64,000 nucleotides of DNA from Algiphilus sp022763315 (GTDB lineage Bacteria > Pseudomonadota > Gammaproteobacteria > Nevskiales > Nevskiaceae). The notes beneath the pieces are model-generated. The model made no database searches. It was not told the DNA's origin and worked only from the letters and a program-made list of their open reading frames with translations. Each line of letters starts with the position of its first letter. Positions within the stretch are counted from its first letter, which is position 1. Both the position numbers and the translations under genes were made by a program. The stretch lies in the NCBI RefSeq assembly GCF_965249985.1, contig NZ_OZ252280.1; one strand, given 5' to 3'. Below, in pieces: positions 57,350-64,000 of the stretch.

Positions 57350-58381
57350 CTAGGGCCACAGCCCCGGCTGCATCAGCGCGGTGCCCTCTTCAAAGCCCAT
57401 CATCAGATTCATGTTCTGGACGGCCTGGCCGGAAGCCCCCTTGACCAGATTGTCGATCACCGACAGGACCACCACGCGTTCGCCGGCGATCGGGACGATG
57501 CCGATCTGGCAGCGATTCGTGCCCCGCACATTGCGTGTCTCTGGTGACTGCCCTGCCGGCAGCACATCGACGAAAGGTTCGTCCGCATAATGGGCTTCGT
57601 ACATGGCCTGAATATCACCTGCTGCGCGTACACGCAGGTGCAAGGTGGCCAGAATGCCACGCTGAATCGGCAGCAAGTGCGGCGTGAACACGCAATCCAC
57701 TTCGGCCCCGGCCAGCCAGCTGAGCTCTTGATTCACCTCCGGGCCGTGCCGGTGGCCGGCCACACCATAGGCGCGGAAGGAGTCGTTGTTCTCGCAGAAC
57801 AGACTGCCGGTCTTGGCCTCGCGCCCCGCGCCGGTCACGCCCGACTTCACATCCGCGACGAGACTCTCGAGGTCCACCACGCAGGCTTTCAGCAGCGGCG
57901 CAAGCCCCAGCTGCACGGCCGTGGGATAGCAGCCCGGATTGGCCGTCAGCGCGGCCGCGCGGATGTCCTCCCGATGGGTCTCTGGGAGGCCGTAGGCGGC
58001 ACGCTCCAACCAGCCGGTGGCGGTATGCGTCATGCCATACCACTGCGCGAAGACATCGGCATCACGCAGCCGGAAGTCCGCGGAGAGATCCACCACCTTG
58101 ATGCCGGCGTCCAGCAGCGCAGGGGCCTCCTGCATGGCCGTACCGTGCGGCGTGGCGAAGAACACGACATCGCAGCGCGAGAGTTGGCCGGCGTCCGGCG
58201 CCTCGAAGACGAGGTCGACATGACCGCGCAGACTGGGGAAGCTGTCGGTCACCCGCTGTCCGGCCAGCTTGCGGCTGGTGATGCAGACCAATTCCACCCG
58301 CGGATGCGCCGCCAGTAGGCGCATCAACTCTGCGCCGGTGTAGCCGGTTCCGCCGACGATGCCCACCCGGGCCTTGTTCAT
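57350..58381 (-). CDS. argC: N-acetyl-gamma-glutamyl-phosphate reductase
   Basis: A 343-residue enzyme of arginine biosynthesis that reduces N-acetylglutamyl phosphate with NADPH. The start MNKARVGIVGGTGYTGAEL carries the Rossmann motif; ATANPGCYPTA (seen as LTANPGCYPTAVQLGL) contains the catalytic cysteine; HRHGPEVNQEL and FTPHLLPIQRG supply further active-site residues. The ATG at 58381 starts at the dinucleotide fold as in homologues. It is the first gene of a four-gene minus-strand run and divergent from hemJ. Confidence 0.96.
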   Translation of the reverse strand: MNKARVGIVGGTGYTGAELMRLLAAHPRVELVCITSRKLAGQRVTDSFPSLRGHVDLVFEAPDAGQLSRCDVVFFATPHGTAMQEAPALLDAGIKVVDLSADFRLRDADVFAQWYGMTHTATGWLERAAYGLPETHREDIRAAALTANPGCYPTAVQLGLAPLLKACVVDLESLVADVKSGVTGAGREAKTGSLFCENNDSFRAYGVAGHRHGPEVNQELSWLAGAEVDCVFTPHLLPIQRGILATLHLRVRAAGDIQAMYEAHYADEPFVDVLPAGQSPETRNVRGTNRCQIGIVPIAGERVVVLSVIDNLVKGASGQAVQNMNLMMGFEEGTALMQPGLWP

Positions 58382-58449
58382 GGTGCTGCACTCCGCTTGC
58401 TTGGGGCGCGTCATAATAGGCGCGTATCCCATTGATTTCGAGTGCACCG

Positions 58450-58866
58450 ATGCTTTGGCTCAAAGCCCTCCACCTGATCTTCATGGTGACCTGGTTCGCC
58501 GGCCTGTTCTACCTGCCGCGCATCTACGTCTACCTCAGTGAAAGCCAGGAGCCGGCCATCCAGCCCACGCTACACACCATGGCGCGCCGTCTGTACGCCA
58601 TCATGACCATCGGCATGGTCGCGACCTGGCTGTTCGGTATCGCCCTGCTGGTGTGGAATCCCGGCTATCTCAGCCAGGGATGGATCCACGTCAAGCTGAC
58701 GCTGCTCGTACTGCTGTCCGGCTACCACGGCTGGCTCAAGGTGCAGTTGCGACAGTTCCTTAATGGCACCGCAGGCACGAGTGGCCGATTCTGGCGCATT
58801 GCCAACGAAGTGCCCGCCCTGTTTCTGGTGGCTATCATCCTGCTTGCCGTGCTGCGCCCCTTCTAG
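58450..58866 (+). CDS. hemJ: Protoporphyrinogen oxidase HemJ
   Basis: A 138-residue, four-helix membrane protein of the HemJ/UPF0093 family that oxidises protoporphyrinogen IX in heme synthesis. Signature residues include the His in LKALHLIFMVTWFAGLFYLPR and the conserved W/G in HVKLTLLVLLSGYHGWLK. The ATG at 58450 opens MLWLKALHL as in relatives. It ends before a strong bidirectional terminator shared with the bacterioferritin gene. Confidence 0.93.
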   Translation: MLWLKALHLIFMVTWFAGLFYLPRIYVYLSESQEPAIQPTLHTMARRLYAIMTIGMVATWLFGIALLVWNPGYLSQGWIHVKLTLLVLLSGYHGWLKVQLRQFLNGTAGTSGRFWRIANEVPALFLVAIILLAVLRPF

Positions 58867-58890
58867 GCGCAGCACGCGCCTGCGTACAAC

Positions 58891-58924
58891 AAAAAAGCCC
58901 CGGCACGACTGCCGGGGCTTTTTT
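58891..58924. terminator. Bidirectional intrinsic terminator between hemJ and bfr
   Basis: A perfect inverted repeat: six A, GCCCCGGC, a 6-base loop, GCCGGGGC, six T (58891-58924). It can terminate in both directions and separates the convergent hemJ and bfr genes. Confidence 0.92.
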
Positions 58925-58952
58925 GCATTGCGCGCTGGACCACGCGTGGCGC

Positions 58953-59420
58953 TTATCCCACCTGCGACTGCAGGAAGTTGGCCACACCGAGCTGGTCGAC
59001 CAGCATGAGCTGCGCTTCGAGGTAGTCGATGTGCTCTTCCTCGCTGTGTTGAATCTCGACCAGCAGGCGGCGGGAGACGTAATCCTCCGCTTTCTCGCAG
59101 ATACCGATCGATTCCTTGTACATCGGATGCGCCTCGTGTTCGCGCTTGAGGTCGCAGCGCAGGATCTCGACCACGTCCTCACCGATGTAGAGCGGATCCA
59201 GGTCCTGCAGATTGGGCAGGCCCTCCAGGAAGAGAATCCGTTCAACAAGCGCATCAGCGTGCTTCATCTCGTCGATGGACTCTTCGTATTCCTTCTTCGC
59301 AAGCTTCTCATAGCCCCAGCTCTGCAGCATGCGGTAGTGCAGGAAGTACTGGTTGATGGCGGTCAGCTCCATGCGCAGAGCCTGATTCAACACCTCAATG
59401 ACTTTGGGATCGCCTTTCAT
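58953..59420 (-). CDS. bfr: Bacterioferritin
   Basis: A 155-residue heme-containing iron-storage protein. It opens MKGDPKVIEVLNQALRMELT; the ferroxidase ligands lie in LRMELTAINQYFLH, EMKHADALVERI and LLVEIQHSEEEHIDYLE, and Met52, the heme ligand, is in the region KHADALVERILFLEG. The start at 59420 is chosen because it matches the family N-terminus. It is convergent with hemJ and lies 189 bases from the bfd gene. Confidence 0.95.
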   Translation of the reverse strand: MKGDPKVIEVLNQALRMELTAINQYFLHYRMLQSWGYEKLAKKEYEESIDEMKHADALVERILFLEGLPNLQDLDPLYIGEDVVEILRCDLKREHEAHPMYKESIGICEKAEDYVSRRLLVEIQHSEEEHIDYLEAQLMLVDQLGVANFLQSQVG

Positions 59421-59449
59421 GGGGACCACTCCAGTGGAAACAGCACGAG

Positions 59450-59478
59450 AGGATACCCCTCAAAAGCGCCCAGGTAAA
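59450..59478 (-). promoter_or_regulatory. Candidate promoter of bfr
   Basis: On the minus strand TTTACC (59473-59478) and TATCCT (59450-59455) with a 17-base spacer, about 30 bases before the bfr start. Assigned by pattern only. Confidence 0.4.
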
Positions 59479-59609
59479 GCGTAAGCTTTTGTTTTTCTTA
59501 TTATTTTTAATGCTTCTGCATGTGATTCACAACCGCAATCAACGCAGGTATCGGCCTATTACACAAGGCGCTGCCCTACGGGCGCGGTACAATCGCGCAA
59601 CGCAGCCGA

Positions 59610-59861
59610 TCAGGCCGTCTGGCGCGCCAGATCGGCGGACGTCGCGTTCCACAGGGCCGGCTCCATAGTGGCCTCGGCGGGAGCTTCCGTGCAGCGCTCG
59701 CCGATCAGGCGGTGCGCATGCCGCAGGCAGCGGCCGCAACCCGTGCCGATACCCAGGGCGCGCACCGCGTCACCCAGCCGAATCGCGCCCTTCTCCGCGC
59801 GCTCCGCCTTGAGCGCCTCAAGCTGTGCGTCCCGAATGCCTTTGCAACTGCATACGATCAT
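59610..59861 (-). CDS. bfd: Bacterioferritin-associated ferredoxin
   Basis: An 83-residue [2Fe-2S] protein that releases iron from bacterioferritin by reducing it. The cluster ligands are VCSCKGI at residues 3-7 and GTGCGRC around 40-46. It has the usual N-terminus MIVCSCKGIRDAQLE. A Fur-box-like sequence lies 45-64 bases upstream, agreeing with iron-repressed expression known for bfd genes. Confidence 0.95.
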   Translation of the reverse strand: MIVCSCKGIRDAQLEALKAERAEKGAIRLGDAVRALGIGTGCGRCLRHAHRLIGERCTEAPAEATMEPALWNATSADLARQTA

Positions 59862-59906
59862 GAATCGGCCCTACCCACCTGATGGCTGCACTATAACACA
59901 ATTTGT

Positions 59907-59925
59907 TGTGAGAATTATTCCTATT
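59907..59925. promoter_or_regulatory. Fur-box-like palindrome between bfd and the candidate small RNA
   Basis: TGAGAATTATTCCTA (59909-59923) closely resembles the gammaproteobacterial Fur half-sites (TGAGAAT-x-ATTCTCA). It overlaps the likely promoter region of both divergent transcripts: TATAGT for bfd (rc, near 59891-59896) and TACAAT on the plus strand (59933-59938). Confidence 0.6.
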
Positions 59926-59939
59926 TGTGTTTACAATGC

Positions 59940-60050
59940 AAGTGTGGCGGCACGGTCTCCTGGTCACAACCCTGAAGGGCTTGTGCGCGAGTCAGCTGCT
60001 ACCACAGCGAACGCCTCTGCTGGCGCGGTCCATGCGGCCGCGCCTTTTTT
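59940..60050 (+). ncRNA. Candidate iron-regulated small RNA
   Basis: A plus-strand transcription unit is suggested by TACAAT (-10-like) just before 59940 and a clean terminator at 60022-60050, with no convincing protein in between. A 38-codon frame from the ATG at 59936 has no ribosome site and ends in the terminator's T-run. Length (~110 bases), a Fur-like site over its promoter and the divergence from bfd recall RyhB/PrrF-type iron-sparing RNAs. No sequence similarity to them was recognised. This is a prediction. Confidence 0.4.
60022..60050 (+). terminator. Intrinsic terminator of the candidate small RNA
   Basis: GGCGCGG (60022-60028) pairs with CCGCGCC (60038-60044), followed by six T residues (60045-60050). 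There is no T-run in the other orientation, so it serves a plus-strand transcript. Confidence 0.8.
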
Positions 60051-60053
60051 GAT

Positions 60054-60680
60054 TCAGGGCGCAGGCAGTGCGGTCAGCGCTGGCGCACCGAAACGATCCG
60101 CGTAGACAGCGTCACGCTCGTACAGGGCGCGTTGCGCTGCCTCGTAGGCATCGCGCTCGGCCTGCGGCGTATCTCCAAAGCGCTCCTGATCACGGGGCTT
60201 CAGCTGACCGACGCGCAGGTACTGCTCAATATCCGCCAGGCGTCGCCTGCTGGTGGCTAGCGCTTCCCGATGCAGATGCACCTCATGGCCCGCATCGAAA
60301 GCCGCGCGCAGCAGCTCGACCTCTGCCTCGGCACAGCCGTCACGCCAGCGGCCACCAGCCCGCGCATGTTCATAGTGGCCGGCAGGGGTACAAAAATACG
60401 CGCGGCCTTGTGCATGCCCTTCCAGAAAGGCAATGCGTGCCGCTTCGGGGTCCTCGGGCTGGCAGACGGCGAGGTGAGACTCCACCACGCCGCTGCGTTC
60501 CCCACGGGAACCGGCGGTTTCCCCCCGCAATCGCCAGTCACTGATGCGGCAGTCCAACCGTGCCGACAGTTCGCTGGTGGGCGCCGCCGGTCTGAGGCCG
60601 CCCCATGGCAGCGTGCAGCCCGTCACGACCAGAGCGAGGCCCACCATCCCGATGCTGTTGAACCACCGACGACTGATCAT
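60054..60680 (-). CDS. DUF2799 lipoprotein
   Basis: A 208-residue protein with a lipoprotein signal (MISRRWFNSIGMVGLALVVTGC, lipobox VTGC). The conserved DUF2799 block follows, with WRLRGETAGSRGER and CQPEDPEAARIAFLEGHAQG, then GHYEHARAGGRWRDGC. The cysteines may form disulfides. The function is unknown. Its ATG overlaps the rppH stop (ATGA), so it is co-translated with rppH. Confidence 0.88.
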   Translation of the reverse strand: MISRRWFNSIGMVGLALVVTGCTLPWGGLRPAAPTSELSARLDCRISDWRLRGETAGSRGERSGVVESHLAVCQPEDPEAARIAFLEGHAQGRAYFCTPAGHYEHARAGGRWRDGCAEAEVELLRAAFDAGHEVHLHREALATSRRRLADIEQYLRVGQLKPRDQERFGDTPQAERDAYEAAQRALYERDAVYADRFGAPALTALPAP

Positions 60681-61210
60681 CCCGCCATCTTCCTCGCACG
60701 TCGGCCGCGGGTACCGCTGATGCGTCGCGGCGGACGCTCGTCAATGCCCAGCATCGGGGCGAATTCGTTCAGGGCGCAGCGATAGACTTCGCGCTTGAAG
60801 CCCACGACATCGCGCACCGCTTGGCTGAGCCCGACCCAGCGAAACGCGTCGAACTCCGGGCGCGGGCCGCGATCGAAACGCGGCGTGGTATCCGGATCGA
60901 GCAGGCGCAGCAGGAACCACTTCTGCTTCTGGCCGATGCACTGCGGCGTACCTGCGCGCAGAAAGCGCTGCGGCAGGCGGTAATGCAGCCAACCGCGGGT
61001 ACAACCGATGACCTCAAGCTGGTCGCGCTCAAAACCCAGTTCTTCGTACAGCTCTCGCCAAAGGGCGTCTTGAGGCGCTTCCCCCGGGTCGATCCCGCCC
61101 TGCGGAAACTGCCAGGCATTGCGACGAACGCGCTTCCCCATGAGCAGTTCGCGGTGCGCGTTGGCCACCACGATGCCCACGTTGAGGCGATACCCGTCTG
61201 CGTCTATCAC
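60677..61210 (-). CDS. rppH: RNA pyrophosphohydrolase RppH
   Basis: A 177-residue Nudix hydrolase that removes pyrophosphate from 5' mRNA ends, triggering decay. The start VIDADGYRLNVGIVVAN is typical of RppH. The Nudix box is GGIDPGEAPQDALWRELYEELGF (given in outline: GGIDPGE near residue 37, REL..EELG after). The GTG start at 61210 has a GGAG ribosome site with 7-base spacing, and a TTG at 61225 is the alternative. It heads a short unit with the DUF2799 gene. Confidence 0.93.
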   Translation of the reverse strand: MIDADGYRLNVGIVVANAHRELLMGKRVRRNAWQFPQGGIDPGEAPQDALWRELYEELGFERDQLEVIGCTRGWLHYRLPQRFLRAGTPQCIGQKQKWFLLRLLDPDTTPRFDRGPRPEFDAFRWVGLSQAVRDVVGFKREVYRCALNEFAPMLGIDERPPRRISGTRGRRARKMAG

Positions 61211-61279
61211 GCCTCCGCTCCGCAAACCCTTTAACCTTTCGACAGCCTACCACCGCTGCCTAGGAATAACGGAATTTTT

Positions 61280-61933
61280 ATGGCGCTTGCAGTCTTCGAT
61301 CTCGACCACACCCTGCTTCGTGGCGACAGCGACTATCTCTGGGGGGAATACCTCGCCGAGCAGGGGCTGGTCGATGCCGACAGCTATCGCGCGCGCAATC
61401 AGCGCTTCTATGCCGCCTATCAGGCCGGCACGCTGGACATCTACGACTTCTGCGCCTTCTCCTTCGAACCGCTGGTGGCGCACGGCCGCACGCGTCTGGA
61501 GCCACTGCGCGAACGCTTTGTGGCGGAGCGCATCGCGCCACTGGTCGCGCCCGGCGCGCGCCCCCTGATCGCCCAGCATCGCGAGCAAGGCGATCGCATC
61601 GTCATCACCACCGCCACCAACCGCTTCGTCACCGAGCCCATCGCCGAGTTGCTTGGGATTGCGGACCTCATCGCCACTGATCCCGAGGAAGCAGCCCATG
61701 GCTTCACCGGCCGCGTGGCGGGGATCCCCAATTTCCGCGAGGGCAAGCCCGAGCGGCTGCGCGCCTGGCGGCAGACGCATGGCCACGATAGCGAGCCGAT
61801 GACCTGTTACAGCGATTCACGCAACGACATCCCACTGCTGGAGATGGCGGATACCGCGGTCGCCGTCGACCCGGACGAGGCGCTGGCAGCCGTCGCCAGG
61901 GAACGCGGCTGGCAGCGCATCTCCCTCGCTTAG
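61280..61933 (+). CDS. HAD-IB phosphatase (SerB-like)
   Basis: A 217-residue haloacid-dehalogenase-superfamily hydrolase. Motif I is VFDLDHTLLRGDSDYLW with the nucleophile Asp and acid Asp, motif II is VITTATNRF, and motif IV is CYSDSRNDIPLLE. This subclass IB pattern is shared by phosphoserine-phosphatase-like enzymes and related lipid/sugar phosphatases. The substrate is unknown. The last four bases overlap the convergent inositol-phosphatase-family gene. Confidence 0.9.
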   Translation: MALAVFDLDHTLLRGDSDYLWGEYLAEQGLVDADSYRARNQRFYAAYQAGTLDIYDFCAFSFEPLVAHGRTRLEPLRERFVAERIAPLVAPGARPLIAQHREQGDRIVITTATNRFVTEPIAELLGIADLIATDPEEAAHGFTGRVAGIPNFREGKPERLRAWRQTHGHDSEPMTCYSDSRNDIPLLEMADTAVAVDPDEALAAVARERGWQRISLA

Positions 61934-62760
61934 CGCAGCGCCTGCGTCAGCGCGCGGTACAGCTCCGGCGTGGCTGCCGCCAGCACGCTGCGCGTATCCA
62001 GCGTCAGCTCCGCCCCATCGAGATCCGTGAACACGCCGCCGGCTTCGCGCACGATGACGGCCAGTGCTGCCACATCGAGGATGTTGATGTCGGACTCGAT
62101 CACTGCATCGATCTTGGCATCCGCCAGCAGGTGGTAGTGCAGGAAGTCGCCATAGCCGCGAATGCGCTGCAGGCGCGGAATGACCGAGGACGCGAACCGT
62201 GCAAAGCGCGGCTGTTGGGCCAGCGTGGCGATATTGCCCAGGGACAGCGCCGTATCCGCAAAGGCTTCTGCACGGCCGACGTGCAGCTGGCGCGCCGGTG
62301 CGCGGCGGGCATCCACGCCATCCACCGCCCACGCCCCCATGCCCTCGGCGGCGTAGAACAGTTGGCCGTTGCCGAAGCAGGGCGCGCAGGACACGCCGAC
62401 CACCAGCCGCCCCTTGTGCATCAGCGCGATCTGCGCCGAAAACATCGGATAGCCGCGTACGAAGGCCTTGGTGCCATCGATCGGATCGATCAGCCAGACA
62501 TAATCCGCATCGGCACGATCCAACCCGTACTCTTCACCATAGAAGCCGTGGTCCGGAAAGCGTGCGGAAAGGTGGGCCTTGATCGCGCGTTCGGCGGCTT
62601 CGTCGACCTCGGTGACCGGGCTGGCGTCGGCCTTGGTCCGCACCTGGAAACTGCCGGCGTAGCCGTCCTGAATGACCGCGGCAACCGCGGCGGCGGCATC
62701 CAAGGCCGCTTCGAGATACTGCTGCATGGGGATGCCCGCTGCATGAATGAGGCTGCGCAT
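61930..62760 (-). CDS. Inositol-monophosphatase-family phosphatase (HisN/CysQ-like)
   Basis: A 276-residue metal-dependent phosphatase of the IMPase family. The signature is WLIDPIDGTKAFVRGYPMFS with GEEYG before it and the second motif DINILDVAALAVIVREAGG. The DGTKAFVRG form and the gene's length fit histidinol-phosphatase HisN as well as CysQ-type enzymes, so no symbol is given. The start is uncertain: ATG 62760 or ATG 62727 (MQQYLEAAL), the latter closer to homologues. Confidence 0.9.
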   Translation of the reverse strand: MRSLIHAAGIPMQQYLEAALDAAAAVAAVIQDGYAGSFQVRTKADASPVTEVDEAAERAIKAHLSARFPDHGFYGEEYGLDRADADYVWLIDPIDGTKAFVRGYPMFSAQIALMHKGRLVVGVSCAPCFGNGQLFYAAEGMGAWAVDGVDARRAPARQLHVGRAEAFADTALSLGNIATLAQQPRFARFASSVIPRLQRIRGYGDFLHYHLLADAKIDAVIESDINILDVAALAVIVREAGGVFTDLDGAELTLDTRSVLAAATPELYRALTQALR

Positions 62761-62851
62761 GCTAGCCGGATTTGCTTGGACTCGCCGTCGCCCGGCGCGC
62801 CAGCACCGTTATGATGCTGCCTCCCGAAGCTGACCAAAGACGCGACACACC

Positions 62852-63403
62852 ATGGGACACCGACTGAGCAAGATCACGACACGGACCGGAGACGGCGGTG
62901 AAACCGGTCTCGGTACCGGCGCACGCGTCCCCAAGACGGCGGCGCGCGTTGTCGCCATGGGGGAAATCGACGAGCTCAACAGCCTGCTCGGCGTCGCGCT
63001 GAGCCATGCCCTGCCGGAGCCCCTGCCGGCGCTGCTCAGCCCCATTCAGCACGAGCTCTTCGATCTGGGCGGCGAACTGGCCATGCCCGGCTATGAATTG
63101 CTTGGCGAAGCTGCGGTGACGCGTATCGAAGAAGCCAGCGCCCAGCTCAATGACACGCTACCGCCGCTGCAGGAATTCGTCCTGCCGGGCGGCAACGCCG
63201 AGGCCGCGCATCTGCACCTGGCGCGCGCCGTTGCCCGCCGTTGCGAACGCGCACTATGGAAGCTCGCCGCGGAAGAAGACGTCGGGCAAGCACCCCTGGC
63301 CTACATGAACCGGCTGAGCGATCTCTTCTTCAACGCCGCACGCATCGCCGCCCGTACCGGCAGCAATGACGAAATCACCTGGAAGCGCCAGGGCGAGCGC
63401 TAG
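62852..63403 (+). CDS. Cob(I)alamin adenosyltransferase (PduO type)
   Basis: A 183-residue PduO/MMAB-type ATP:cob(I)alamin adenosyltransferase, making adenosylcobalamin. The start is MGHRLSKITTRTGDGGETGL, with the ATP-binding TRTGDGG motif, then GEIDELNSLLGV. The metal/ATP signature RAVARRCERALWKL and the C-terminal NRLSDLFFNAAR match the family. It is a single plus-strand gene between the phosphatase and ampD. Confidence 0.95.
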   Translation: MGHRLSKITTRTGDGGETGLGTGARVPKTAARVVAMGEIDELNSLLGVALSHALPEPLPALLSPIQHELFDLGGELAMPGYELLGEAAVTRIEEASAQLNDTLPPLQEFVLPGGNAEAAHLHLARAVARRCERALWKLAAEEDVGQAPLAYMNRLSDLFFNAARIAARTGSNDEITWKRQGER

Positions 63404-63415
63404 CAGGGCTTCGCT

Positions 63416-64000
63416 TCAAGCGCGGTAGCGCAGCTCCGCCAGCAGGCGCGTCCAGTCGAACCCGGCACCCGGATCGGTCTTGCGGCCTGGCGCGACGTCC
63501 GCGTGCCCGACCAGGCGGGCGGGTGTGATGGCAGGGTAGGCGGTCATCAGCGCCCGGATCGCGCGCGCCAGAACCGTGTACTGGGCATCAGTGAAGCCAT
63601 CGTCATCACAGCCTTCGAGTTCGATGCCGATCGAGAAATCATTGACGCGCGGGCGGCCCTCGAAGTCCGACGCGCCTGCATGCCAGGCGCGGGCATCGAA
63701 ACCGACATATTGGTGCAGCCCACCATCGCGGAAGATGCAGAGATGGGCGGACACCCGCAGCCCCTCCAAGGTCGCGAAATAGGGGTGCGCCGAGCGGGGC
63801 AGATCGCCCTGGAACAGACGGTCGATCCAACCTCCGCCGTATTCGCCAGGCGGTAGCGAAATGGCGTGCACGACGATGGTGTCGATGTCGCCGACGCCGC
63901 CGGGACGCGCATCCTGATGCGGACTCTCCACCACAGTGGCCGCGTCCAGCCGGTGCTGCACGGGATCCACCCGCCAGGCTTCGGGGACGAGCCCCTTCGG
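63416..64000 (-). CDS. ampD: 1,6-anhydro-N-acetylmuramyl-L-alanine amidase AmpD (5' end beyond window)
   Basis: A zinc amidase of peptidoglycan recycling that splits anhydroMurNAc from stem peptides in the cytoplasm. The PF01510 domain is clear: IDTIVVHAISLPPGEYGG with the first His, RVSAHLCIFRDGGLHQYV, AWHAGASDFEGRPRVNDFSIGIELEG, and the last His/Asp in VGHADVAPGRKTDPGAGF. The first start within the window is GTG 63970, but the frame stays open to the edge and the preceding residues (..PEAW before it) look like the family's GW-containing N-terminus, so the true start probably lies outside. It is adjacent to, and convergent with, the adenosyltransferase gene. Confidence 0.9.
   Translation of the reverse strand, partial: PKGLVPEAWRVDPVQHRLDAATVVESPHQDARPGGVGDIDTIVVHAISLPPGEYGGGWIDRLFQGDLPRSAHPYFATLEGLRVSAHLCIFRDGGLHQYVGFDARAWHAGASDFEGRPRVNDFSIGIELEGCDDDGFTDAQYTVLARAIRALMTAYPAITPARLVGHADVAPGRKTDPGAGFDWTRLLAELRYRA

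Noticed and set aside
59936..60052. 38-codon open frame from ATG at 59936 on the plus strand
   Set aside because: It has no ribosome site, its ATG overlaps the -10-like hexamer, and it ends inside a terminator T-run; a small RNA fits better.

Overview
The window is a GC-rich, gene-dense piece of a bacterial chromosome that reads as a gammaproteobacterium. Support comes from the 16S gene (5' part of gammaproteobacterial type), the 16S-Ile-Ala-23S-5S operon order, the lexA-imuA-imuB-dnaE2 SOS cassette with an E. coli-type CTGT-N8-ACAG LexA box, and the tyrS/M23/anmK/erpA/argC neighbourhood, which recalls the Xanthomonadales/Nevskiales side of the class (an inference; the exact taxon cannot be fixed by eye). 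No insertion sequence, prophage, CRISPR array or integron was seen.

Layout. 0-9.8 kb: a partial EAL phosphodiesterase, a small lipoprotein, the split proton-translocating transhydrogenase pntAA-pntAB-pntB, a DUF3015 protein, a DUF4105 envelope protein, a histone-deacetylase-fold hydrolase overlapping an SDR oxidoreductase, and ttcA. 10-18.9 kb: priA, argS, a SPOR-domain protein, an AlkK-like acyl-CoA synthetase, a cNMP-domain patatin phospholipase and a YkgJ cysteine-cluster protein. 18.9-25.4 kb: a LysR regulator, then dabB, dabA, a PII-like protein and NADP-isocitrate dehydrogenase as one tightly packed unit. This is a DAB-type inorganic carbon uptake operon with an attached PII-like gene and a CO2/2-oxoglutarate enzyme. 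25.4-30.4 kb: mtfA-uvrD, an EamA transporter, a uracil-DNA-glycosylase-family protein and an SMR exporter. 30.5-39.9 kb: a DUF2868/DUF3482 pair translationally overlapping the first of five glycosyltransferases, plus a methyltransferase and a CapA protein; this looks like a surface-polysaccharide locus.

40-46 kb carries the SOS mutasome operon lexA-imuA-imuB-dnaE2 on the minus strand, with a LexA box directly downstream of the -10 of a good sigma70 promoter. 46-51.7 kb is a complete rRNA operon on the minus strand with Ile and Ala tRNAs in the spacer, boxA elements, both RNase III processing stems, a strong promoter, and a tRNA-Phe gene downstream. 51.7-64 kb holds housekeeping and envelope genes: tyrS, an M23 peptidase, anmK, the argC-DUF6776-bactofilin-erpA run, hemJ, bacterioferritin and its ferredoxin, rppH, a HAD phosphatase, an inositol-phosphatase-family enzyme, a cobalamin adenosyltransferase and ampD (5' end cut by the window edge).

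The points most worth a second look are (1) the dab operon with its PII-like and IDH partners and a palindromic candidate operator overlapping the end of the LysR gene; (2) a candidate iron-controlled small RNA transcribed divergently from bfd, with a Fur-box-like sequence between them and a clean intrinsic terminator; and (3) the polysaccharide locus with its tandem, unusual FVFSxNRGP glycosyltransferases tied by overlap to a GTPase pair.
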